From positions 1-23,858 of IMG/VR virus record IMGVR_UViG_3300030060_002021: 23,858 nucleotides of DNA, one strand, 5' to 3'. A program made the position numbers and the translations under genes. The notes beneath the pieces were generated by a model. It worked only from the letters and a program-made list of their open reading frames with translations, was not told where the DNA came from and made no database searches. Positions within the stretch are counted from its first letter, which is position 1. Every line of letters starts with the position of its first letter. Origin of the DNA: a virus. This document shows, in pieces, positions 9,634 to 16,193 of this stretch.

Positions 9634-10082
9634 TGAACAAAGATAAACTACGCGAAGAGATCGCGGAGGATGAAGGATGTAAATACGAGATTTATCTCGA
9701 CCATCTTGGACTCCCAACCTGTGGCATAGGCCACCTCATCACAGAAAGTGACGAAGAACACAGCAAACCTGTGGGCACAGTCGTTGAACAGGAACGAGTC
9801 AAACAACTATTCACTTTGGACATGGCAGTGACCATCGATGAGTGCAAAGTATTGTACCCTGACTTCGATGACTTGCCCGAAGAGTGTCAGCACATTATTG
9901 CAAACATGATGTTTAATATGGGTAGGCCTAGACTCAGCAAGTTCAAAGGCATGAAGGCCGGGGTCGATGCCCGTGATTGGAACGCCGCAGCCGACGAAAT
10001 GGTGGACTCGAGGTGGTATACACAGGTTACAAACCGTGCAAGGCGCTTAGTCGATAGAATGCGTAGCCTTGCAGATGACTGA
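9633..10082 (+). CDS. T4-type lysozyme / endolysin (GH24, 149 aa)
   Basis: This is a glycoside hydrolase family 24 muramidase that cleaves the MurNAc-GlcNAc bond of peptidoglycan during lysis. The catalytic region is intact: Glu14 in EDEG, Asp23 in YLDHLG and Thr29 in PTCGIGHL, matching the Glu11/Asp20/Thr26 triad of T4 lysozyme with the same spacing. A second conserved block, NMMFNMGRPRLSKFKGM, and the C-terminal SRWYTQVTNRARR follow family order. Length is close to T4 lysozyme. There is no signal peptide or signal-anchor segment, so it would need a holin for access; no holin is recognisable in this window. The start overlaps the previous stop (TAATG). Confidence 0.95.
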   Translation: MNKDKLREEIAEDEGCKYEIYLDHLGLPTCGIGHLITESDEEHSKPVGTVVEQERVKQLFTLDMAVTIDECKVLYPDFDDLPEECQHIIANMMFNMGRPRLSKFKGMKAGVDARDWNAAADEMVDSRWYTQVTNRARRLVDRMRSLADD

Positions 10083-10122
10083 AATCATTCAATAAAAACA
10101 TCGATTCTCGTGGACCTCGTTG

Positions 10123-10141
10123 ATAATGGACGTACCATTAT
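10123..10141. terminator. Inverted repeat at the convergent junction; possible bidirectional terminator
   Basis: ATAATGG (10123-10129) and CCATTAT (10135-10141) form a perfect 7-bp stem with a 5-nt loop ACGTA, lying between the end of the lysozyme gene and the end of the last leftward gene. No clear U-run follows on either strand, so it would be a weak intrinsic terminator or another kind of site. Confidence 0.35.
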
Positions 10142-10145
10142 ACCT

Positions 10146-10364
10146 TCAAGTCGCTGAGAATTGCTGTTTTGTAGTCTCAACAGGCTCACATCTACCAGTT
10201 ACAACAAAGTATCTCTTGTCGATTGCTAAAACATCAGCCGACATCTCCACTGTTCTATCCGCGCATGTCCTTGCGTTGACATACGGACCTCGAGTGTCCT
10301 CAATAACAGCGCATTCCTTTTGTTCGGCGGACATGCATACAACTATCAATGCTTCAAACATCAT
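10146..10364 (-). CDS. Four-cysteine small protein of unknown function (72 aa)
   Basis: The start ATGATG overlaps the end of the upstream 55-aa gene by 8-11 nt. The N-terminus is hydrophobic (MFEALIVVCMSA) and resembles a short, uncharged secretion-type segment; cysteines sit at residues 10, 18, 34 and 59, and the centre reads CAVIEDTRGPY. Four spaced cysteines plus a hydrophobic N-terminus would fit an exported, disulfide-bonded protein, but the segment has no basic n-region, so export is uncertain. Related small IEDTRGPY-type proteins occur in marine phages to my recollection. It is the last gene of the leftward operon, next to the lysis gene. Confidence 0.65.
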   Translation of the reverse strand: MMFEALIVVCMSAEQKECAVIEDTRGPYVNARTCADRTVEMSADVLAIDKRYFVVTGRCEPVETTKQQFSAT

Positions 10365-10521
10365 CTCGAACCTCCCTCTCTGCCTTTTGGATCAGGCTTT
10401 CTACTTCATGCAGTTTGCTTATGGCTTCGTCCAGCAGCCCAGACTCGTGCTTCAGGAACAACTGAGTCACGGACTGAACTGACTGGCTTACTGACAGCTT
10501 TGCGTCAGAAAAGTTACTCAT
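10354..10521 (-). CDS. Small helical protein (55 aa)
   Basis: A short gene running from the ATG at 10521 to TGA at 10354-10356. The ATGA at its start overlaps the stop of the AT-hook gene by 4 nt, and its end overlaps the 72-aa gene, which supports it being translated. The protein is a likely single long amphipathic helix: heptad-like spacing in SQSVQSVTQLFLKHE and DEAISKLHEVESLIQKAE suggests a coiled coil. Nothing in it identifies a function. It could be a small accessory or partner subunit for its neighbours. Confidence 0.6.
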   Translation of the reverse strand: MSNFSDAKLSVSQSVQSVTQLFLKHESGLLDEAISKLHEVESLIQKAEREVRDDV

Positions 10522-10721
10522 TTTTTCTTCGGTGGTCTGCCGCGCTTCTTGGCCTTCGGCGGACGGCCTCTCTTTTTGGCAGGTGCTTTACCACCCTTCC
10601 ATGCTTCGTTGATGGTCGGAGTCTTCTTGTCGTCCCCCTTCAAACGTCCATCCATATACCTAGCTCTCTCTGGCTCTTTAACGAGACAGGGAAAGAACAG
10701 TTTTAAAAATTTAGTCCACAT
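10518..10721 (-). CDS. Double AT-hook basic protein (67 aa)
   Basis: The C-terminus carries two KKRGRPPK motifs spaced nine residues apart, the AT-hook type of minor-groove DNA-binding peptide (core RGRP). The N-terminus is hydrophobic/basic (MWTKFLKLFFPCLVKEPERARYM). I chose the ATG at 10721 because GAGGAG lies 7 nt upstream; a longer GTG start at 10769 lacks this and would run further into the zinc-ribbon gene. The start overlaps the zinc-ribbon gene by 11 nt and the end overlaps the next start as ATGA. It may bind AT-rich DNA of phage or host; that is inference from the motif. Confidence 0.75.
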   Translation of the reverse strand: MWTKFLKLFFPCLVKEPERARYMDGRLKGDDKKTPTINEAWKGGKAPAKKRGRPPKAKKRGRPPKKK

Positions 10722-10875
10722 CTTCTTGCTCCTCTTGTTTTGGAAGATACACTTCCACAAATGCCCCACACTCGGGACAAGTTAAATTGGTGACCATGCA
10801 GAAAAACTCACTGTCTTCTTCACAATCATGATCACCACCCCAAATAAGTTCTGTCTTACAATGCCAACAATTCAT
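10711..10875 (-). CDS. Small zinc-ribbon protein (54 aa)
   Basis: The sequence starts MNCWHCKTELIWGGDHDC and later has TCPECGAFVEVYL, giving two CxxC knuckles (Cys3/Cys6 and Cys33/Cys36) of a rubredoxin-like zinc ribbon, with extra Cys18 and Cys26. Very similar small CWHCKTELIWGGDHDC-type proteins are common in marine phages as far as I know; function is unknown. Its ATG overlaps the polymerase stop by 4 nt (ATGA), so it is translationally coupled to the polymerase. The C-terminus is acidic (EEQEDVD). Confidence 0.8.
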   Translation of the reverse strand: MNCWHCKTELIWGGDHDCEEDSEFFCMVTNLTCPECGAFVEVYLPKQEEQEDVD

Positions 10876-12782
10876 CCGACCTCTCCCCAGTTATCACCAA
10901 GTTCTGCGTCAACTTCAAAGGGCACCTTTAAATCTGGCACACAAGTTGACATAATTTCAACAATCTTGTCCGATTGTTCTTGACTGCTAATGCTAAAGCA
11001 CAACTCGTCATGCACTGTAAGCATGGGTGTCAGGCCCTCGGCATGGCAATCTACCATGGCTTTCTTTGTTTGATCGGCACTCGAACCTTGGATGAGTTTG
11101 TTCAGAGCCTTGTATGTAAAGGCACGACGTATCATACCCTTGCCACCATACTCTTTGATTGCATCCTCGAGCTTCATGGCCTTGTTGTACCCGAAAGACT
11201 TAGGTTCCCACATATCAAACCTGCATTTACGTCCCAGCCATGTGCGTATTGACCCGGACTTACTAGCGGTTGACGCTGCCAGATCTGCAATACCTTTCAC
11301 AAACGGCACTCTTTCATGATACTTTTCGAGCAAAGACTTGGCCTCCATCTCATCGATGTCCATAACACCAGCCAGTTTCTTACGCCCCATACCGTACATG
11401 ATACCAAGGTTTACAGTCTTGGCTTCCTTACGGGTTATATCTGCGATGTCTGCAACCATCTGATGGAAGTCAGCGTTGCCCTGTTGATACATATCAATTA
11501 CACTATCTATCTGAGGGTGCCTGTGAACTCCCGTTAGTTGAGCACAGTAGTGTGCCAGCCAGCGTGGTTCTTGTGACGCATAGTCAAAGCTGCCCCACTT
11601 TGTACCCTCTTCGGGTATGAATAGACCACGGATCATGGACTTTATTTCTGGATCTCTTGCCGGGATCTGCTGTAGATTCGGGTGGGACGACGAAAATCTT
11701 CCTGTAACTGTCCCCCCTTCATCAGAACGAAGAGGGTTAAAATCACAATGGATGCGACCATTACACGAATGTTCAAGTATTGTCTCAACAAAGGTAGTGT
11801 TTGCCTTATTAAATTCACGCAACTTCACAATCTTCTGCGCGATGGGGTGAGTATGATTGCTAAGAAACTGCTTTGTAAAGGACGGAGCATTAGAATTTTC
11901 TGTCCTATGGTATTTAAGCCCAAGGGCATCGAACGCCTTTGCCACAGATGCAGCCGCCCACGGCTCGACAGTCACCCCGGTTTCGGTCCTTATTTCTTTT
12001 AAGAGTTCCTTCTCACGGTTGCCAAGCTCGATCTGAATCTGCTCTGCACCATCGATATCAACACGCACACCTTTAGTTTTCATCTCAAGAAGTACGGGTA
12101 ACAGACTGGATTCCAACTCGAATATGCCTGTGACTTCATCCTTCTTAATGTCTACACGCAGCCTGTCCCAGAGCCGCAGTGTTACCGCAGCATCCTGTTC
12201 GGCATAGCTGCCCACAAACTTCGACGGCAATCTCCACATGTCACTCTTCGGATCCACATGGTACATAGCAGCCGCAGCCTTGAGCATCTTCTCGTTCTTG
12301 TATTCGCCAAGGTATTCACCTGTTAGAGAGTTGAGATTGTAGAACCTACGGTTTTCGTTGAGCAGTGGCGCGGCTATCATGGTATCGATTATCGGACCTT
12401 GAACCTCGATCCCTGCCCAGCGCATCCAGCCCAGATCATACATGGCATTGTGCATAACCTTCTCGATCTTGGGTGTCGCCATCTGTTTCTTCAGCCAGTT
12501 AACCACCAGCTTCTCCGGCAGGTTGCCCTCCTCGTGACGCACAGGATAGTAGCCAACGAAGTCACCAGCCGCCACAGCGTAGCCTATGACATAGCCATCG
12601 TTCCTGCACCACCCCGGCCCCAGCTTCATCAGATTCGGATCTCTTGTCTCCAAGTCAATAGCGATACGATCATATCCTGTAAGATCAGGAAAGGATGACG
12701 GCGGCTCCCACTCATCATCACCGAATCCAAGGGCAGCTTCTTTGACATCAATATCAAGAAGGTTCATCTGCTTGTCAGTCAT
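10872..12782 (-). CDS. Family A DNA polymerase with 3'-5' exonuclease (636 aa)
   Basis: This is the phage replicative polymerase by context. The 3'-5' exonuclease domain is intact: Asp43/Glu45 in IDLET (Exo I), Asn112/Asp116 in HNAMYD (Exo II), Tyr193/Asp197 in YAEQD (Exo III). The polymerase domain has motif A at Asp400 (FDYASQEPRW), motif B at Arg451-Lys455-Leu459 (RKEAKTVNLGIMYG) and motif C at His591-Asp592-Glu593. Leu459 corresponds to E. coli Pol I Phe762. There is no N-terminal 5'-3' exonuclease and no inserted DnaJ-like zinc domain. The ATG at 12782 overlaps the upstream DUF6378-type gene by 8 nt (ATGACTGA). Confidence 0.97.
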   Translation of the reverse strand: MTDKQMNLLDIDVKEAALGFGDDEWEPPSSFPDLTGYDRIAIDLETRDPNLMKLGPGWCRNDGYVIGYAVAAGDFVGYYPVRHEEGNLPEKLVVNWLKKQMATPKIEKVMHNAMYDLGWMRWAGIEVQGPIIDTMIAAPLLNENRRFYNLNSLTGEYLGEYKNEKMLKAAAAMYHVDPKSDMWRLPSKFVGSYAEQDAAVTLRLWDRLRVDIKKDEVTGIFELESSLLPVLLEMKTKGVRVDIDGAEQIQIELGNREKELLKEIRTETGVTVEPWAAASVAKAFDALGLKYHRTENSNAPSFTKQFLSNHTHPIAQKIVKLREFNKANTTFVETILEHSCNGRIHCDFNPLRSDEGGTVTGRFSSSHPNLQQIPARDPEIKSMIRGLFIPEEGTKWGSFDYASQEPRWLAHYCAQLTGVHRHPQIDSVIDMYQQGNADFHQMVADIADITRKEAKTVNLGIMYGMGRKKLAGVMDIDEMEAKSLLEKYHERVPFVKGIADLAASTASKSGSIRTWLGRKCRFDMWEPKSFGYNKAMKLEDAIKEYGGKGMIRRAFTYKALNKLIQGSSADQTKKAMVDCHAEGLTPMLTVHDELCFSISSQEQSDKIVEIMSTCVPDLKVPFEVDAELGDNWGEVG

Positions 12783-13041
12783 TTACAATCTCTCCGCCAA
12801 GGGCAGCGTATCCTATGATATCCACCCATGAGTCATCCTTTGTCATGTCTTCGGTTAATCTAGCTAATTTGAGGCCCACCATGCAAGCCACCACCTGTTC
12901 AGGTGTGATCTCCTGCTCGAGTATGATGCTCCATATCTTTGCTATGCGCTCATGGTTCTTTCTAGCCGGACCATACTCCTTGGCTCTTGGACCGTTGATA
13001 AGCTCTTCTGCCGTCTTCAAAAAAAATTGTCTGTCTTTCAT
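12775..13041 (-). CDS. DUF6378-type small phage protein (88 aa)
   Basis: The sequence matches my memory of the DUF6378 pattern: an N-terminal RAKEYGPARKNHERIAKIW block, then CMVGLKLARL and the C-terminal DSWVDIIGYAALGGE. The fold is probably all-alpha; the conserved acidic and aromatic residues and DSWVDI element recall MazG-like all-alpha nucleotide pyrophosphatases, but that link is speculation. Its ATG overlaps the helicase stop by 4 nt and its end overlaps the polymerase start by 8 nt, so it sits inside a tightly coupled helicase-polymerase unit, which suggests a nucleotide- or replication-related role. Confidence 0.8.
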   Translation of the reverse strand: MKDRQFFLKTAEELINGPRAKEYGPARKNHERIAKIWSIILEQEITPEQVVACMVGLKLARLTEDMTKDDSWVDIIGYAALGGEIVND

Positions 13042-14552
13042 AGCTGAAACCCATAATATGATTGTGACTCTACAATGTGCAGGGACTTTCGAGCGCGAGT
13101 CAGGCCAACATAGAATGTCCTGATCTCAGAGTCCTGATCCCTACTCTCAGCACAAGCTCTCGAAGAGTCGAGCAGCAGAGCCACGTTGTCTGCCTCACCA
13201 CCCTTGGCTTTGTGGATGGTTGATATCCTGATTCGCGGCTTGCCTGTCAGGATTGACTCACCCATCCGGCGCACAGATGTAATGTATATCCGCTCTCGTT
13301 CGGATACCTTGAGCACCTCGTGCCATGGTGTGTCTGTCTCTGCTGTCAACTCGCCCAGAGTTTTGACATCACTGAAACCATATGTCTCTTCAGCATCCAG
13401 ATTACCTAGTTGTCTTCTGCCTCGCTTAGTGGTGGCATCCGCCGCCAGTATCGTAGATAGCTTCTTGATGTCTGCCGCAGACAGGAATCTTCCCCTACAC
13501 AGATCCAGCCACATCTCGATTCCGCTCAACACGTTTGGTGATATCGACCAGCCCGACCCCTCGCGCCAGTACAAGAAACCCTGATCCTTGAGATCACTCG
13601 CCACCTTGTTGGCTATGAAATTTGTTCGAGTCAGTATAAGCCACTCACCCTCTCTGATATCCACATCCATGATGTCACGGTGCCAGACAATCGCACCTTG
13701 CTCATCGGTGCCCGACCATGTCTTTGGTTGCCGTGTTATCAAACGCCTGACCATATTGTCAGCTTGTTTGTGTATAGACACAGGCAGGCGGTAGGACTTG
13801 TCCAGTATTATCTTATTATCGCAGGCGTTCAGGAAATCCTTAACGTCCACACCCATCCAAGAATAGATGCACTGATCGTCATCCCCGGCATAGTATATGC
13901 GCTTGGCGTTGGGCTTCATGACCTCATGTACCATGCGCCACTGCAACGGAACCAGATCCTGCGCTTCATCCACAATCAAAACATCGAGCAGCGGACTGTC
14001 ACCCTGTTCGATAAAGTCCTCGATCATGTCTACAAAGTCTACCTTGCCTGTCTCTTTCTTGTAGTCACGGAACACCTGATCTACCAGTTTGAGTTGCTGG
14101 TAGTGCAGCCTGCGGTCAGCTACATCGTTAAACTGTTGCTCAATACTCACACCTCGAACCCGTGCCATCTGAATGGTGGACAGGTACGCATCGCCGCTCT
14201 TGCCGGGTCTGAACAGAATACCTTCAGCCATAGTTGCAGATGAGTTGGATGTAAACTCAAGACCCAAGAGTCCACCCAGCTTGGAATAGTCCTTGCCGCC
14301 CAAAACCTGCTTGACCTGCAACCCCAGCATTTGAAACGCGAAGCTATGCAATGTGCGGAACCAGACCATCTGATTCACATCCATGTTCAGCTTTGCAGCC
14401 GCCCTCTCTCGAGCTTCTTCCGCCGCCTTGCGACTGAACGATACGAATGCTATCGACTCAGGTCTGGTGCCACTGTCCAGTTCCTGCTGTACAATCTCGA
14501 TGAGTCTTGTTGTCTTGCCCGTGCCCGGGGGTCCGAAGATAGTTGTTTCCAT
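13038..14552 (-). CDS. UvrD/PcrA-like superfamily 1 DNA helicase (504 aa)
   Basis: All core SF1A motifs are present in order: Walker A GPPGTGKTT (residues 7-15, Lys13), motif Ia FVSFSRKAAEEARER (36-50), Walker B IVDEAQD (193-199), motif III AGDDDQCIYSW (222-232), motif IV-like KSYRLP (252-257), motif V TIHKAKGGEADNV (445-457) and motif VI YVGLTRAR (481-488). It should be an ATP-dependent 3'-5' DNA translocase/helicase. At about 500 aa it is shorter than UvrD (about 720) and lacks much of the accessory domain bulk. The stop of the primase overlaps its start (TGATG), so replication helicase and primase are co-translated. Confidence 0.93.
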   Translation of the reverse strand: METTIFGPPGTGKTTRLIEIVQQELDSGTRPESIAFVSFSRKAAEEARERAAAKLNMDVNQMVWFRTLHSFAFQMLGLQVKQVLGGKDYSKLGGLLGLEFTSNSSATMAEGILFRPGKSGDAYLSTIQMARVRGVSIEQQFNDVADRRLHYQQLKLVDQVFRDYKKETGKVDFVDMIEDFIEQGDSPLLDVLIVDEAQDLVPLQWRMVHEVMKPNAKRIYYAGDDDQCIYSWMGVDVKDFLNACDNKIILDKSYRLPVSIHKQADNMVRRLITRQPKTWSGTDEQGAIVWHRDIMDVDIREGEWLILTRTNFIANKVASDLKDQGFLYWREGSGWSISPNVLSGIEMWLDLCRGRFLSAADIKKLSTILAADATTKRGRRQLGNLDAEETYGFSDVKTLGELTAETDTPWHEVLKVSERERIYITSVRRMGESILTGKPRIRISTIHKAKGGEADNVALLLDSSRACAESRDQDSEIRTFYVGLTRARKSLHIVESQSYYGFQL

Positions 14553-16087
14553 CAGAACGGCACCTCACCATCTTGAACCTCGATACTTGGAACTTGAACC
14601 TCTGTATTGAACGCAGGCACCCACCACACCCGAAGCTGCTTTGACTCACCCTTGGTTGTCTTGAATCTTTTATGACCATTGGCAGATCCTCCAGAGTTCA
14701 TCTCTTTCAGACGCTCCTGAATCTGACCCCTGCTATATGTCTCGAACTTGTTGTTGCGAAGAAACTTCATCAGTGCCTCGATCTTGAAGTACGTCATGTT
14801 GTCTTCTTCATCAGTGAATGGCTTGCCAAGTGTGATCTCTTCGGCTGACTGAGCCTGTACTCTGCCATCACAAAACGACTCGAGCAGATCCATGAACTGG
14901 CCTTTGTATGTCAGTTCTTCCGGCACCTCGATCTCACTCATATCCTCCATCATCAACGACACAATGATCTGCCACTCCGCCAGCTTCATCAGCGGTGGCA
15001 TCTTGCGTATCTGTTCCATGCAGGCTTTCTGGAATCTCTGCGGTGTTTGTAGATCGTCCGTTGTCATCTCGACACGTTGCCCAGCTACATCACAAAACCA
15101 CACAGGTGGCTCCGACTTGACTACACATAGCCCCGATATCTCTACGTTCGATGCGTGACCACCAATGCCATACTTCTTTGTCTTGCATAAGTTCTTGTTG
15201 CAAAAGCTCTTGAGCGGCTCCTGATCACACGGGAATCCATACTCTTTCTTTTCATGCTGGTTCTGTATCGTCACAACCTCAGACGCTGGTAGCGGAGGTG
15301 TGCAATGCTTGTTGTTTATTTCCTCGAGTCGAGCTTTCCAGTTGTCGGGCTGCTCTTTTTTACAGCCCACGGCTGCTGCAAACATCACTGTGTTGCGTGT
15401 GCCTTCGGGAATCCCCTGCCCAAACATACAGTTCAGGCAGGGTGCCCACTCATCAAACTCATCGATCTGTTTGCCAAAAGTCAAACCAACAAAAACTTCT
15501 GGCTCAACACTCCTCCTATCGACAAGCTCCAAGAATTCTTTTAACGTCGCTGGTTCGCCATCTTCCTTAATAGCGTAGCGGAGCGTCTGTTTCGCATCAA
15601 AGTACGGAAGGTTAATAAAGTTCCCCACATCACCACGCTCGACAATAACCTGCTCCTGCTTTGGAAATATCTCACAGCCACCATATCCAAGATACGATGC
15701 AATCTCTGACGCTTTGTCACGGAACTCTCCTGCGCTTATGTAACCTTTGAAGAAGAAAAATATATGTGCCCCACCAGACTTGGATCGACATACGACTGCC
15801 GGAACCTCCATCTTCTGTATCTTTTTATCAAGTGCCGCTAAGTCGAGCGGATACTGATCGATATCTAACGCACCGAACCTGCACCTGTTATCTTCATTGA
15901 TGGGTATGGAACCCACACCAAGACCACCCTTTAGATGATCGGCAATGAGTTCCACTGTAAGTGGTTTGCGAACGATGATAGACTTGGCCTTTTGTTTGCC
16001 AGCCCTTCGCTCTTCTGATATTTGTGTCTGTCCATGTGCCGCACTAAATCCCTCAAACGCAGCCATGAACCTTTGTAGGTAGCTCAT
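14552..16087 (-). CDS. Archaeo-eukaryotic-type (AEP) DNA primase (511 aa)
   Basis: The N-terminal half has the AEP catalytic signature: Asp75-x-Asp77 in GALDIDQY, SGGAHIF (104-110, with His108) and the CEIFPKQ element (138-144). This resembles the primase domain named in TOTE systems and other plasmid/phage AEP primases, not bacterial DnaG. A PriCT-like region follows (GIPEGTRNTVMFAAAV, 225-240), with cysteines at 217, 220, 287, 296 and 301 that may bind metal. The C-terminus contains repeated EVQ segments and ends DGEVPF, like an SSB tail. The ribosome-binding site AAGGGG lies 7 nt before the ATG and can pair with CCCC next to the start. Confidence 0.85.
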   Translation of the reverse strand: MSYLQRFMAAFEGFSAAHGQTQISEERRAGKQKAKSIIVRKPLTVELIADHLKGGLGVGSIPINEDNRCRFGALDIDQYPLDLAALDKKIQKMEVPAVVCRSKSGGAHIFFFFKGYISAGEFRDKASEIASYLGYGGCEIFPKQEQVIVERGDVGNFINLPYFDAKQTLRYAIKEDGEPATLKEFLELVDRRSVEPEVFVGLTFGKQIDEFDEWAPCLNCMFGQGIPEGTRNTVMFAAAVGCKKEQPDNWKARLEEINNKHCTPPLPASEVVTIQNQHEKKEYGFPCDQEPLKSFCNKNLCKTKKYGIGGHASNVEISGLCVVKSEPPVWFCDVAGQRVEMTTDDLQTPQRFQKACMEQIRKMPPLMKLAEWQIIVSLMMEDMSEIEVPEELTYKGQFMDLLESFCDGRVQAQSAEEITLGKPFTDEEDNMTYFKIEALMKFLRNNKFETYSRGQIQERLKEMNSGGSANGHKRFKTTKGESKQLRVWWVPAFNTEVQVPSIEVQDGEVPF

Positions 16088-16100
16088 GGGGTATCCCCTT
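16085..16100 (-). promoter_or_regulatory. Ribosome-binding-site hairpin at the primase start
   Basis: In the leftward transcript, AAGGGGAUACCCCAUG places the Shine-Dalgarno GGGG opposite a CCCC immediately before the start codon: four G-C pairs closing a 3-nt AUA loop. The pairing would hide the ribosome-binding site until opened. Sequence is plain; the regulatory effect is inference. Confidence 0.45.
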
Positions 16101-16106
16101 GTTGGT

Positions 16107-16186
16107 TTGGGATGGGCTAATAGAAGTATCCACTAACTATGGCACTGCGACCATCGACAGTCCTGAACTGTGTTCACCCACCCCAA
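16107..16186 (-). promoter_or_regulatory. Structured RNA leader between SSB-like gene and primase
   Basis: The 106-bp gap (16088-16193) holds no ORF. In the leftward RNA, UUGGGGUGGG (complement of 16177-16186) pairs fully with CCCAUCCCAA (complement of 16107-16116) with one G-U, extended by one further U-G pair. Inside lie two hairpins: ACAGU/ACUGU (16157-16171) and AUGGU/GCCAU (16139-16154, one U-G). Each wobble pair would be an A-C mismatch if read from the + strand, so the fold is specific to the transcribed strand. No U-run follows, so it is not an ordinary terminator. It begins about 7 nt after the SSB stop. Confidence 0.5.
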
Positions 16187-16193
16187 GAGGTAT

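Noticed and set aside
10142-10148. TATAAT-like box on the leftward strand overlapping the convergent inverted repeat
   Set aside because: There is no -35 box at the right spacing and it would drive antisense transcription into the lysozyme gene.
10326-10364. Lipoprotein signal (lipobox) in the 72-aa protein
   Set aside because: The residue before Cys10 is Val, not Gly/Ala/Ser, and no basic n-region precedes the hydrophobic segment.
10120-10706. Two + strand ORFs of 120 and 128 codons (10120-10482 and 10320-10706)
   Set aside because: They lie opposite four overlapping leftward genes that have ribosome-binding sites, coupled starts and protein signatures (zinc ribbon, AT-hooks). The + frames give no recognisable protein and no ribosome-binding site pattern.
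10872-12782. HMO-2011-like polymerase with inserted DnaJ-type zinc domain
   Set aside because: No CxxCxGxG repeats occur in the polymerase; the exonuclease and polymerase domains are continuous.
13680-14243. 187-codon + strand ORF inside the UvrD-like helicase
   Set aside because: It is antisense to intact SF1 helicase motifs; its length is explained by reading the complement of a GC-richer conserved gene.
16107-16186. Match of the structured leader to a known riboswitch, such as the marine glutamine riboswitch class
   Set aside because: GUUCACCC and GAAGUA strings occur on the + strand but in the wrong order and on the non-transcribed strand; the fold is specific for the opposite strand.
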